52,650 nucleotides of DNA from Methylobacterium longum (GCF_022179385.1 NZ_BPQS01000035.1:1-52650); one strand, 5' to 3'; counted from the first letter of the stretch, positions 8,518 to 18,132 are shown. Program-made: numbers and translations. Notes: generated by a model not told the origin, from the sequence alone.

Positions 8518-9540
8518 TCAGTTGTTCGGCGCCGCCCCAGCTGCCCCGGCCTCCTTGTTGAGGGCGGCGATCAGATCCTTGCCGACGCGGGAGGCCATCT
8601 CGCGCTGGACCGGGGCGAGCGCCTTGCGCCACGCCGCGTTCTCGGCCTCCGTCGGGGTGTAGACCGCGGTCTTGCCGGTGGCGCGGATGTCGGCCAGCGC
8701 CTGCGCGTTCTGCTTGTCGGCGATCTCGTGCTCGTAGGCGGTCGCCTCCGTCATGGCGCCCTCCAGCGTGGTGCGGATGCCGGCGGGCAGGCCGTCCCAG
8801 AAGCCCTTGTTCACGATCACGGCGTAGCCGACGTAGCCGTGATGGGTCAGCGTGGCGTGCTTCTGGACCTCGTTGAGCTTCTGCGTGGTGACGTTCGAGG
8901 GCGGGTTCTCCTGCCCGTCGACCACCCCGGTCTGCAGGGCCTGGTACAGCTCCGAGAAGGCCAGCACCTGGGGCAGCGCGCCGAGCTGCTTGAACTGGGC
9001 CTCCAGCACCTTCGAGGACTGGATGCGGAACTTCAAGCCGCGCATGTCCTCCGGCGCGTGCATCGGCTTGTTCGACGTCAGGATCTTGAAGCCGTTGTCC
9101 CAGTAGCCGAGGCCCGTGATGCCCTTGGACTCGAGCTTATTGAACAGCCCCTGCCCGATCGGCCCGTCCTGGACGCGGCGCAGCACCTGCTCGTTGGGGA
9201 AGATGTAGGGCAGGTCGAAGGCCTCGTACTCCTTCACGCCGAGGGGGCCGAACTTGCTCGTGGACGGCGCCAGCATCTGCACGGCGCCGAGCTGGAGCAT
9301 CTCCACCTCCTCCTTGTCCTTGTAGAGCGTGCTGTTCGGGTAGATCTCGACCTTCACGGCGCCGTTCGTGCGCGCCTCGGCGAGCTGCTTGAAGCGCTCG
9401 GCACCCTGCCCCTTGGGCGTGTCCGTGGTGGTGACGTGGCTGAACTTGATGACGATCGGCGCCTGCGCGGCGGCCGGGGTCGCGAGGGCGGTCGCGAGGG
9501 CGAGCGCGCAGGCGAGCGGGCCGAGGAACGGGATTCTCAT
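8518..9540 (-). CDS. dctP: TRAP transporter substrate-binding protein (DctP family)
   Basis: A 340-residue periplasmic binding protein for a C4-dicarboxylate-type organic acid. The signal peptide covers about 1-25 (LACALALATALATPAAAQA). DctP hallmarks are present: IKFSHVTTTDTPKGQGAERF, GLKFRIQSSKVLEAQFKQLG with the carboxylate-binding Arg, and TGVVDGQENP. A GGGAGG site precedes ATG 9540. A 20-bp imperfect palindrome (9580-9599) lies in the promoter region. The ligand cannot be assigned, though neighbouring SMP-30 and FAH-family genes suggest a sugar acid or other organic acid. Confidence 0.94.
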   Translation of the reverse strand: MRIPFLGPLACALALATALATPAAAQAPIVIKFSHVTTTDTPKGQGAERFKQLAEARTNGAVKVEIYPNSTLYKDKEEVEMLQLGAVQMLAPSTSKFGPLGVKEYEAFDLPYIFPNEQVLRRVQDGPIGQGLFNKLESKGITGLGYWDNGFKILTSNKPMHAPEDMRGLKFRIQSSKVLEAQFKQLGALPQVLAFSELYQALQTGVVDGQENPPSNVTTQKLNEVQKHATLTHHGYVGYAVIVNKGFWDGLPAGIRTTLEGAMTEATAYEHEIADKQNAQALADIRATGKTAVYTPTEAENAAWRKALAPVQREMASRVGKDLIAALNKEAGAAGAAPNN

Positions 9541-10141
9541 GGCATCCTCCCAGTTCGATCCTGCGTCTGCGCGCGAATCGTATTTTAGATCTTAGATACT
9601 GTTACACGCCGCCGGCTGTCACCCTCGCCGCAGGAACGGACAGGTTCGAGCCCCCGTCCCGGAGATGGGGCGATGCCGGCGCGACGGCGCCCTATCGGGC
9701 GCGCCGTCGTCGGCCGCAGATCAAGCGAGGTTCCCGAGGCCGGACGCGCGATGTCGCTCGCGGCCGCCCGCCGGGCGATGATGGGGGTCGTGCCGGCGAA
9801 ATTGCCGGACGTGATACGCGCGCAGGAAGACTCCATTTCGGAGATCTCCGTGTCGATGCGCACTTCTAACATCCTGCGCGATATTGGCTTGCGGCGTGAT
9901 CGATAAAACACTTCCCAAAGAGCGTAGCATGGCGAGGATGAGATCGTGCGCGCGGCACCTATGCTCCGGTAAGAAAATGATGTGCTTGCAAAAACTGGGG
10001 ATCTGAAGCCAGGATCCCGCGGGGATCCATGCGCCGGCCGCCGTGGCGGGACCCGTACGGTCGATACGCGGACGCTGGCGTCGTCACGGGCAAGGTCCGA
10101 CAGCGAGAACGGGCCACCACGGCCGGGGGAGGAACGAGGTC
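9541..10141. other. Divergent regulatory region between dctP and the SMP-30 gene
   Basis: About 600 bases without a supported gene. It holds the palindrome 9580-9599 near dctP and a perfect 7-3-7 inverted repeat GGATCCC-GCG-GGGATCC at 10012-10028, about 115 bases before the SMP-30 start. Open frames on both strands at about 9585-9911 lack recognisable domains, and I do not call them. Confidence 0.4.
9580..9599. promoter_or_regulatory. Imperfect palindrome upstream of the TRAP operon
   Basis: GTAT-n3-AGATCT-n3-ATAC is centred at 9589/9590, 40-59 bases before the dctP start. Size and symmetry fit the operator of a dimeric repressor, for example a GntR-type regulator common at TRAP operons. No such regulator gene is in the window. 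Confidence 0.4.
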
Positions 10142-11178
10142 ATGGCGTCGAAGGATGCGAGCGGTCACAATCCCCTCCTCGACTGGCGGCCCGACCCGTC
10201 CGCCATCGCCTTCGTGGGCCGGGACCTGCAGCGGCCCGAATGCATCCTGGCGGTCCCGGACGGGACGCTGTTCACCGCCGACGCCCGCGGCGGCGTCATG
10301 CGGATCGCGCCGGACGGAACGCAGCGGCTGATCGCCCAGGAAGGCCCCCACCCGCCCGACGCGCCGGCGGCGTCCCCCAGCCTCCTCGACGGCACCTTGC
10401 CGAACGGGCTCGCCTTCGATCGGAACGGCGATTTCCTGATCTCGAATTTCGGGACGGACCGGCTGGAGCGGATGGACGGCACCGGCCGCACCACGGTGCT
10501 GCTGGACAGCATCGAGGGCACGCCGTTGGGCAAGGTCAACTTCGTGCTGCGCGACAGCCGCAACCGGTTGTGGGTGACGGTTTCGACGCGGGTGAATCCC
10601 TGGAGCGACGCCATCCGCAAGGATCTGGACGACGGCTACGTCGTCCTCATCGACGCGCGCGGGGCGCGCATCGTCGCGGACGGGCTCCACTTCACCAACG
10701 AGCTGCGCCTGGATGCCCGCGAGGCGTGGCTGTACGTCGCCGAGACGACCGCCAAGCGGATCACCCGCTTCCGGGTGACGGCGGACGGGTCGCTCGTCGA
10801 CCGCGAGATCTTCGGTCCGTCGAGCCTCGGTCGCGGGCTGATCGACGGGATCGCATTCGACGCCTGCGGTAATCTCTGGGGCACCATGATCCTGGCCGAC
10901 CGCCTGATCGCGCTCACGCCCAGGGGCGACCTGATCGAGCTGCTCGACGACGGCGACAGGGCGGGACTGGATCGTTTCGAGGCCGCGTTCGCCACCGGCC
11001 GCCCGGTTCCGTTCGAGACGATGTCGGGCTGCGGGGAACGCTGGCGCCGCTGATCACGAGCGTGACCTTCGGGGGACCGGATCTGCGGACGGTCTACCTC
11101 GGGAGCCTGAAAGGTGACCGCCTGCCCGCCTTCCGATCCCCCGTGGCGGGCCAGCCGATGGCGCATTGGCGCTTTTGA
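10142..11178 (+). CDS. SMP-30/gluconolactonase-family protein, frameshifted near the C-terminus
   Basis: A six-bladed propeller lactonase-like protein (SMP-30/LRE family), predicted to hydrolyse a sugar lactone. Metal-site features are visible: E in RPECILAVPDG, N in the TNELRLD segment and D in DGIAFDACGNLWG. GGGAGGAACGAGG precedes ATG 10142. The frame from the start ends at 11053, but the family-like C-terminus (GTLAPLITSVTFGGPDLRTV to PMAHWRF) continues in another frame to 11178. One G missing from the GGGG run at 11033-11036 would restore it. The product therefore lacks its last blade, unless this is a sequencing error. Confidence 0.85.
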
Positions 11179-11254
11179 TCCGGGTCCCCCCACCGGGCGT
11201 CCCCCTCGGCTCAACCGGTCATCGGCAGGCGAGACCACGCCTCGGACGGGCGAT

Positions 11255-11269
11255 TGCATTTTGAATGCA
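11255..11269. promoter_or_regulatory. Inverted repeat TGCATT-TTG-AATGCA
   Basis: A perfect 6-3-6 inverted repeat lies 63-77 bases before the start of the FAH-family gene, in locally AT-richer DNA. It is a plausible dimeric-repressor operator; the regulator is unknown. Confidence 0.4.
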
Positions 11270-11331
11270 CGTATTCGAAGCTGCCCGCGCGCACCGCCCC
11301 GGCGAGCGGCGGGCGCGGAGGAGGACGACCC

Positions 11332-12378
11332 ATGAGCACCCGGCGCGATTTCCTGCACCTCTCCGCGGCCGTGACGGCGGCCGGTGCGCTGGCGACACCG
11401 GCCGCCGCCCTGACGCCCGCCGCGCAGACCCCCGCCGGCGGTCCGGGCCGCCCGATCCCGCCCGCGGGGGGCGATGCCCTGCGCCTCGTCACCTTCCTGC
11501 CCGACGCGGGCGCCGCCCCCCGCCTCGGCGCCGTGCGCGCTGACGGGCGCGTCGTCGACCTGTCGCGCGCCGCCCTGCCCGGATTCGACCCGGCCCGGAT
11601 GGTGTCGCTGATCGAGGCCGGCCCAGCGGCGCTCGACGCCGTCCGCCGCGCCGCGGCCGCGGGCGACGGCCCCTCCGTGGAGACCGTCCGGCTCCTCGCG
11701 CCGATCCCGGCGCCAACGCGCAACATCTACGCGGTCGGCTGGAACTACCTGGAGCACTTCGCCGAGGGACAGGCGGTGCGCGGCACGAACGCCGAGTACC
11801 CGGCCCATCCGGTGTTCTTCACCAAGGGCGTCAACACGGTGAACGGCCCCTACGACCCGATCCCGTACGACCCGGAGGTCTCGACCGCGATCGACTGGGA
11901 GGTGGAACTCGCCGTGATCATTGGCACGGGCGGGCGCAACATCCGGGAAGCCGACGCGATGGGCCACGTCTTCGGCTACAGCGTCATCAACGACACAACC
12001 GCCCGCGACCTGCAGATCAAGCTGCACGGCGGTCAGTGGTTCAAGGGCAAGAGCCTGGACGGCTACGGCCCGATCGGTCCCTGGATCGTGCCGGCCTCCG
12101 ACTTGGATCCCGCGAACCTGCACCTGATCACTCGGGTCAACGGCGTGGTGAAGCAGGATGCCTCGACGCAGCAGATGTACTTCAAGGTGGCCCGCATCAT
12201 CGCCGAGCTGTCGCACGGCCTCACCCTGGTGCCGGGCGACATCATCGCCACGGGCACGCCGCCCGGCATCGGCAACGCGCGCAAGCCGCCGGAATTCCTC
12301 AAGCCGGGCGACGTCATGGAGACCGAGATCGTCGGCCTCGGCACCCTGCGCAACGTGATCCAGGCGGTGCCCGCCTGA
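11332..12378 (+). CDS. Fumarylacetoacetate hydrolase-family protein with Tat signal
   Basis: A 348-residue protein. A twin-arginine signal (STRRDFLHLSAAV, then a hydrophobic Ala-rich stretch to about 30) precedes an FAH-family domain with NIYAVGWNYLEHFAEG, DWEVELAVIIGTGGRNI, FGYSVINDTTARDLQ, KSLDGYGPIGPWIV and the C-terminal GDIIATGTPPGIG. Acidic metal ligands are visible in DWEVELAV and around KSLDG. The family usually acts in the cytoplasm on acylpyruvates or 2-oxo acids, so export is unusual. GGAGGAGG precedes ATG 11332. It is close to the SMP-30 gene and the TRAP operon, so a shared catabolic role is inferred. Confidence 0.9.
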   Translation: MSTRRDFLHLSAAVTAAGALATPAAALTPAAQTPAGGPGRPIPPAGGDALRLVTFLPDAGAAPRLGAVRADGRVVDLSRAALPGFDPARMVSLIEAGPAALDAVRRAAAAGDGPSVETVRLLAPIPAPTRNIYAVGWNYLEHFAEGQAVRGTNAEYPAHPVFFTKGVNTVNGPYDPIPYDPEVSTAIDWEVELAVIIGTGGRNIREADAMGHVFGYSVINDTTARDLQIKLHGGQWFKGKSLDGYGPIGPWIVPASDLDPANLHLITRVNGVVKQDASTQQMYFKVARIIAELSHGLTLVPGDIIATGTPPGIGNARKPPEFLKPGDVMETEIVGLGTLRNVIQAVPA

Positions 12379-12711
12379 GCCGCGTTCCCGGCGGGGCGAT
12401 CCGGGCCGGGACCGGCGGGGCAGCGACCGCCGCGGGCGGGTTATCCCCACCGCCGCGGAGCGTTGCGGCGAGGATCCCCGTCACGGTGCCGCGATCAACC
12501 CGAGACCGGCGCGCGGCGACCCCAAGCATCGCGGATGACTGCGGGGTGACTGCGAGATGACCCGCGGGGGTTTCGGCGCAGGTCGGTGCCGGATGGATCC
12601 GCCTCTCCGAGGCGGTATCCCGCCATCCATCTTCATGCGATTTGAACCGATCCATCAATTATCGGTGCTGTCGGGGCGACAAGCTTCGGAAAACTGGCAA
12701 TAATGCTGATC
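12379..12711. other. Gene-free spacer
   Basis: No supported gene. It contains a GC-rich imperfect hairpin around GGTTATCCCC (12430-12470) and a short direct repeat of TGACTGCG near 12536-12554. Neither explains itself. Confidence 0.3.
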
Positions 12712-12736
12712 GGAACGGCGGGTCTCTTGCCTCGTT
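12712..12736 (+). promoter_or_regulatory. EcfG-type (general stress response) promoter
   Basis: GGAAC (12712-12716), 16 bases, CGTT (12733-12736) is a full match to the alphaproteobacterial EcfG consensus GGAAC-N16/17-CGTT. It is 31 bases before the GTG start of the small protein at 12768, a normal leader length. Confidence 0.7.
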
Positions 12737-12767
12737 TCCCGTGATCGGTCGTCCTGCTGGTGATCCT

Positions 12768-13064
12768 GTGAAGTACCGTCCCGACGCCCTCGTCCCGCCG
12801 GCTGCCGGCCCCGCGCCGAGGCCGGCCATGCTGGACCGGCTCGCCACGCTCCTCCCGTCCGGCGCCCGCGCGGCCCTGCGGACCCTGGCCGCGCGCCGGC
12901 CGGCGCGTCAGGCCGAAGCCGGGCCTACCATCCTGCCCGGCCTCGACACGAAGCCCGCGGCGATGCCGCCTCTGCACGCGCCGGCCGCCACGAACGACAA
13001 TCCGCTCCAGACCGTGCACGAGGCCGTGGAGCGGGATCTGCGCGCCGGCGGCTACCTCGGGTGA
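12768..13064 (+). CDS. Small Ala/Pro-rich hypothetical protein, putative stress-regulon member
   Basis: A 98-residue protein from GTG 12768. The middle, MLDRLATLLPSGARAALRTL, looks like an amphipathic helix. The C-terminus NDNPLQTVHEAVERDLRAGG resembles short hypothetical proteins of this group, but I recognise no named domain. There is no signal peptide. The frame stays open upstream to 12642; GTG 12768 is chosen because it follows the EcfG-type promoter at 12712-12736. Its role is unknown; regulation by the general stress sigma factor is inferred. Confidence 0.55.
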   Translation: MKYRPDALVPPAAGPAPRPAMLDRLATLLPSGARAALRTLAARRPARQAEAGPTILPGLDTKPAAMPPLHAPAATNDNPLQTVHEAVERDLRAGGYLG

Positions 13065-13100
13065 GGCCGGGGGTGAGGCTCGCGTGAGACGCTCCGGCCG

Positions 13101-13523
13101 TCAGCGTCCGGCGGGTCCGGGGCGGCCGGTCGTCCCGGCTTCGACCCAGTGGCAGGCCGTGGTGCCGCGCACGCCCGCGCAGTCGTAGCTCTGGCCGCCC
13201 AGCGAGACCCGGTCGGCGATGCCGGTGATCTCGGTGCGGGGCAGCGTGGCGCAGCCGAGATGATCCGCCTTCGGATCGGCCAGCTGCGCGGCGGCCGCCT
13301 GCGCGCCGCCGCGCATCAGCATCCGGTAATTCGCCAGGGAGGGGCAGCCGATCAGCGGCGGCCCACCGCGGCGGTCCGTGTTGCCCTTGTCTGTCCCGCC
13401 CTTGTCCGGACCGCCCTTGTCGGACCCGGCCCGGCCCGGTGCCCGGCCCGCCTGCTGGCCGAGGGCCGGCACCGCCGAGAGGGCGAGCGCCAGGGCCGCG
13501 ATGCGGAGAAGCCTGCCTGTCAT
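13101..13523 (-). CDS. Small secreted protein with Asp-Lys-Gly repeats
   Basis: A 140-residue protein. The signal peptide (RLLRIAALALALSAVPALGQQ) is followed by an imperfect tandem repeat, DKGGPDKGGTDKGNTDRRGG, then a compact C-terminal part with four Cys: IGCPSLANYRMLMRGGAQ, HLGCATL, YDCAGVRGTTACHWVE. Two disulfides are likely in the periplasm. The start at 13523 follows GGGAGCC. No family is recognised. The neighbouring gene is transcribed the other way. Confidence 0.75.
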   Translation of the reverse strand: MTGRLLRIAALALALSAVPALGQQAGRAPGRAGSDKGGPDKGGTDKGNTDRRGGPPLIGCPSLANYRMLMRGGAQAAAAQLADPKADHLGCATLPRTEITGIADRVSLGGQSYDCAGVRGTTACHWVEAGTTGRPGPAGR

Positions 13524-13699
13524 GCCCGGCTCCCTACCACGGCGCGTCCGCGGTTGCGCCCCGTATTGACGCCGCGGGCAGCCGGTCGCGGCGGTCTGCG
13601 CGGGCGTCAACGCCCGGCTGCGGACGTTCAGGCTTGACCGGAGGCCCGCCATTTGCGAGCCCCCGGGCGGGTTACGCAGGCGAGAGCGGAGCATCGGCC

Positions 13700-13936
13700 A
13701 TGGCGACGGCGATCGACAGCGACCAGAAGCTGCACCTGGTCTTCGGCGGCGAATTGCAGGATCTCGACGGCGTCCGCTTCCGGGACATCAAGAACCTCGA
13801 CATCGTCGGCATCTACCCGGACTACGCCTCCGCGCAGGCCGCGTGGCGGGCCAAGGCCCAGGCCACCGTCGACAGCGCGCAGACCCGCTACTTCGTGGTC
13901 CACCTGCACCGGCTGCTGGAGCCGCAGGTTCCCTGA
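13700..13936 (+). CDS. DUF4170-family protein
   Basis: A 78-residue soluble protein with the DUF4170 pattern: KLHLVFGGELQDL, FRDIKNLDIVGIYPDYASAQ, AWRAKAQATVDSAQTRYFVV, HLHRLLEP. It is a short alpha/beta protein widespread in Alphaproteobacteria with unknown function. ATG 13700 gives the full family length. It lies upstream of prsA with a 166-base gap. Confidence 0.85.
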   Translation: MATAIDSDQKLHLVFGGELQDLDGVRFRDIKNLDIVGIYPDYASAQAAWRAKAQATVDSAQTRYFVVHLHRLLEPQVP

Positions 13937-14102
13937 ACGGGGCTCGGCCTGCGTGGTGATCGCGCGAACAGGCCGCGTGAAGGCATTGTGACACTTCCTG
14001 CCCGCTGCTAAGAGCCTCGCCCGTCATCGCATCGTTCCGGCCCGTCCTGGGACCGGTCATCGGAGCGCGGCGGGCAGACCGGCCGCGAGTGAGCGGCCGC
14101 CC

Positions 14103-15047
<945 letters not shown>

Positions 15048-15645
15048 GGATCAGGGGTCCCGGCGCCTTCGGAAGGTCTCCGATGATCGATCGGATGGAT
15101 GCTGGGTAACGCGCTTCTGCTGTCGCGGTTGGGACGCGCGGGGGAAGCGTACCTGTGAACAGCGGTGCGGAGCGTGATGCCTGAGAGGTGGCGCTCGCGA
15201 TCCGTCGTTGCGGCACGTCGAACCCGGGTCTAGCGGCGCGGGCGGGAGACGCCCGCGATGCGCCCGGACCCTCTGGAGGCGACCGCGCTGGAGCTGGCGC
15301 GCTGGCTGAGGGCGCGGCCGGGGAGCGGGCGCTGACTCCGGGAGCCGAGGACGCGGGATGCGCTGAACGCCACGGTCCGCTTCGGATCGTGCGTGGGTGC
15401 GACGGCGACGTCTGCTTCTTCACGCCTCGCTCGGGGGCAGGCCGTCGGACGACCACCCTCTGAGCGGCCTTCCCGTTTCCGGCCCTCAACGGCCATGCGG
15501 CCTCCGACCCCTGGCGGCCGGGGACGATGGTGCGCTCCGTTCTCGGAGGCGGACGAGCGGAGCGGCGCGCGATGGGGGCCGCATCGACGGATCTCGGCCG
15601 ACCTCGCCAAGGTGGGTAACCGGAATGCCCTGTCCGGGAGCGGGG
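15048..15645. other. Gene-free spacer after prs
   Basis: About 600 bases with no supported gene on either strand. The clearest element is a perfect 8-bp hairpin, CGCGGGCG-GGAGA-CGCCCGCG, at 15237-15257, with no T tract. It may be RNA structure or chance in GC-rich DNA. Confidence 0.35.
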
Positions 15646-16137
15646 TCAGGTTTTATCCGGTTCGGTCGTGGGGGCGGCGACAGCGCCCAGGCCGTTGCCC
15701 ATGGAGGTGCCGGTATGCGGGGGCACGCCGCTCGGAACGACGGCGGCCGATGAGGGCTCCTCCTCCACGGGAGCGACGCCTGCCTCGACCTCGCGGATGA
15801 GATCCGCGAAGGCGTACGGCTTGCTGAGCAGGCGCGTGCCCGGCGGCAACTCGTGCTGGAGATCCGCTCCGAGCCCCGAGGTGACGATGATGCCGACGGC
15901 GGGCCAACGGTGATGAACGAGGTGGGCGAGGGCAACGCCATCGCCCACGATGCCTCGCCCCGTGATCAGCATGCGCACGGCGACGGGTCCTTGGAGCACG
16001 GCCAGCGCCTCAGCGGCGGAACGGACCTCCATGGTCTGGAAGCCGACATCTGCCAGCATGTCGGCCGTCACCATTCGGACAAGCTCATCGGCCTCCGCGA
16101 TGAGGATGGCTAAAGGTCTACTGTCGAACACAGACAT
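15646..16137 (-). CDS. Degenerate response-regulator receiver protein
   Basis: A 163-residue stand-alone receiver-like protein. The fold is recognisable: ILIAEADELVR (acidic pair E15/D17), helices to VLQG, IIVTSGLGADL, and LLSKPYAFADLI with the conserved K106. The strand that should hold the phospho-acceptor Asp reads RMLITGRGIVGDG, so the Asp is replaced by Gly60. The 45-residue tail is Pro/Ala/Val-rich without a domain. It resembles the CheY-like receivers of the FixJ/LFTD type. It is probably phosphorylation-independent or inactive. No kinase is adjacent. Confidence 0.8.
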   Translation of the reverse strand: MSVFDSRPLAILIAEADELVRMVTADMLADVGFQTMEVRSAAEALAVLQGPVAVRMLITGRGIVGDGVALAHLVHHRWPAVGIIVTSGLGADLQHELPPGTRLLSKPYAFADLIREVEAGVAPVEEEPSSAAVVPSGVPPHTGTSMGNGLGAVAAPTTEPDKT

Positions 16138-16433
16138 GCTCCGCGCGATCAGGGCGGGAGCGCACGCTGCTCTCAGGCACTGGCAGCCGGGACCAAAGCC
16201 AGTGATGACCCCTTATGCGCCATTTGGCGGTAGAACGCGATCATCCGGGATGCCGGCAGCCTGCCACGCGACCTCGTCGGGCCGCTCTCACCCCGTGACG
16301 GGCACGGACCGTCCGGGCTTCTGCAACAGGCGGGTACCGGATCTTCGCCGTTCGGCCCCGGGCAGACGGTCCACCGCCAGCCCAACGCGGTCGAAAAGCT
16401 CGCTTCGCCTCGGCCACCGAAGCCGATGCCAGC

Positions 16434-17108
16434 TCACCGCCGGCCCGCGGCCTCCAAGCCGGTACGGTCGACGATCGCGACCGCGCCCCGGCGCAGTTCG
16501 ATCAGGCCCGCCTCGGCCCAGTGCGCCAGGATGCGGCTCACCACCTCGCGCACGCTGCCGACGTCGTCCGCGAGCTTCTGGTGGGTCACGGCGGCGATGC
16601 CCCGCGGGTCGGCCTCCGCGACGAGGCGTTGCGCGAGGCGCTGCTTCAGCGGTGCGAAAGCGACCGCGTCGATCAGCGTGAAGAGGCCGGACATCAGCCG
16701 CGTGTAATCCTCCATGACGAAGCTGCGGAAGGCGGCGCTCTCGCCCATCAGGTGCTGGAACGTGCCGACCGGCAGAGCCGCGAGTTCGGTTCGTTCCTCG
16801 GCCACGCTCTGCGCCGGGAAGGTGCCACCGGACAGGAGGCATTGCGTGGTCAGGGCGCAGGTGCCCCCCGGGCCGACCTTGTAGATCAGGACCTCGCGCC
16901 CGCCCTCCGACATGCGGAAGATGCGCGTGCGGCCCTCCAGGCACATCAGGTAGTTGGCGCATTCGCCATCCAGTTCGTACGCGATGGCACCGGCGTCCAG
17001 CACCGGGAAGTGAACGGTCCCCCGGGCGATCTGAAGCTGCGCCGGGCTGAGCGCTTGGAGAAGCGGAAACCGGTCGATCCAGCGCTCGACCTTCTGCGCG
17101 TCCGTCAT
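16434..17108 (-). CDS. Crp/Fnr-family transcriptional regulator
   Basis: A 224-residue regulator. The cyclic-nucleotide-binding-like beta barrel covers about 15-125, including GRTRIFRMSEGGREVLIYKVGP, then a dimerisation helix and a winged HTH of the Crp type (VTHQKLADDVGSVREVVSRI, then LAHWAEAGLIELRRGAV). No N-terminal Fe-S Cys cluster of the FNR kind is present. It is divergent from the pentapeptide-repeat/thioredoxin operon. A TGTGA-N6-TCACC site between them (17188-17203) is its likely binding site. Confidence 0.93.
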   Translation of the reverse strand: MTDAQKVERWIDRFPLLQALSPAQLQIARGTVHFPVLDAGAIAYELDGECANYLMCLEGRTRIFRMSEGGREVLIYKVGPGGTCALTTQCLLSGGTFPAQSVAEERTELAALPVGTFQHLMGESAAFRSFVMEDYTRLMSGLFTLIDAVAFAPLKQRLAQRLVAEADPRGIAAVTHQKLADDVGSVREVVSRILAHWAEAGLIELRRGAVAIVDRTGLEAAGRR

Positions 17109-17187
17109 GATTGGCGTCGTCCCCGGCCAGGACGACGGGCTGATCGTCCGGCGCGCGTTGCGTTTCTCGGCCGCCTCACCGGACTTG

Positions 17188-17203
17188 TGTGACCTGGGTC
17201 ACC
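17188..17203. promoter_or_regulatory. Crp/Fnr-type binding site in a divergent promoter
   Basis: TGTGA-CCTGGG-TCACC matches the Crp-type consensus TGTGA-N6-TCACA at 9 of 10 positions and contains the perfect palindrome GTGACC-TG-GGTCAC. It lies 80 bases before the regulator start and 89 bases before the pentapeptide gene, so it can serve both. Confidence 0.6.
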
Positions 17204-17291
17204 GACCGGATGCGGTGCCCGGCATAGCATCGCGTCACAACGAACACGATACGAGCGCCCACCCTGCGCGGCGCCCGCCGGGAGTGAACCG

Positions 17292-18089
17292 ATGCGCCAC
17301 CTTGCCCTCAGCCTCCTGCTCGCCGCCGCCGCCGGCCCTGCGGCGGCCGAACAGGATCTGCTGCTCGGGGCCGACATGTCCTCGCCGGCGATGACGGAGG
17401 CGGAGATGAGCCGCGCCGACATCGCGGCGATGATCAAGGCCGCGGACGGCAAGCCCGTCGATCTACACGACAAGGCGCTGTCTGGCCTCGATCTCTCCGG
17501 GATGAACCTCCGCGGTGCCAACCTGCGGACCGCGCGCCTGAACAAGGCCAATCTGCGCGGCGCTGACCTCAGCGGCGCGAATCTCGAACAGGCGTGGTTC
17601 CTGAAGGCCGACCTGTCGGGCGCCAAGCTCGCGGACGCGAAGATGTTCGGCATCACCGCTCGCGACGCCGACTTCCGGGGCGCCGACCTCAGCCGCTCCG
17701 TGCCGATCGGCGACTTCAAGGGCGCCAACATGAGCGGCGCGACGCTGGTCGACCTCAAGGGCGGCGCCGACATCAAGAACCAGTCCATGGGCCTGATGCG
17801 AGCGGTGTTCACCTCGGTGAACCTCGCGGGCGCCAACCTCAGGGGAGCCAACCTCGGCCGATCGCGCCTGGAATATGCCAATCTCAAGGATGCCGACCTG
17901 ACCGACGTGGTGCTGATGGGCTCGGACTTGTCCGGGGCGAACCTGACCGGTGCCACGGTCGCGGGCGCGGATTTCAAGAACGTCGATGTCGGTGGTGCCC
18001 GGCTGATCGACCTCAAGGGTCAGCGCGAAGCGAGGGACTGGGCCGAGCGCGTGAACGCCGATCGCGCCGTCACCCAGGCGTCGAACTGA
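17292..18089 (+). CDS. Exported pentapeptide-repeat protein
   Basis: A 265-residue protein with a signal peptide (RHLALSLLLAAAAGPAAAEQ). From about 55 to 240 it has A(D/N)LxG-type pentapeptide repeats (LSGMNLRGANLRTARLNKAN, GADLSGANLEQAWFLKADLS), which form a right-handed beta helix. Location should be periplasmic. The stretch LVDLKGGADIKNQSMGLMRA interrupts the repeats and is partly echoed by LIDLKGQREARDW at the end. A thioredoxin-like gene follows after 43 bases, probably in one operon controlled by the divergent Crp/Fnr regulator. Function is unknown. Confidence 0.9.
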   Translation: MRHLALSLLLAAAAGPAAAEQDLLLGADMSSPAMTEAEMSRADIAAMIKAADGKPVDLHDKALSGLDLSGMNLRGANLRTARLNKANLRGADLSGANLEQAWFLKADLSGAKLADAKMFGITARDADFRGADLSRSVPIGDFKGANMSGATLVDLKGGADIKNQSMGLMRAVFTSVNLAGANLRGANLGRSRLEYANLKDADLTDVVLMGSDLSGANLTGATVAGADFKNVDVGGARLIDLKGQREARDWAERVNADRAVTQASN

Positions 18090-18132
18090 TCCCCATCCCG
18101 CATCCGCGCAATTTCATGGAGCTTGCTGAACC

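Noticed and set aside
9585..9911. 108-codon open frame on the minus strand upstream of dctP
   Set aside because: No domain, no ribosome-binding site, Arg-rich composition typical of shadow frames; it also runs over the likely dctP operator.
12436..12446. TTATCCCCA, close to a DnaA box
   Set aside because: Single copy with one mismatch and no origin-like features around it.
15237..15257. 8-bp hairpin as an intrinsic terminator of prs
   Set aside because: It lies about 190 bases beyond the prs stop and has no T tract.
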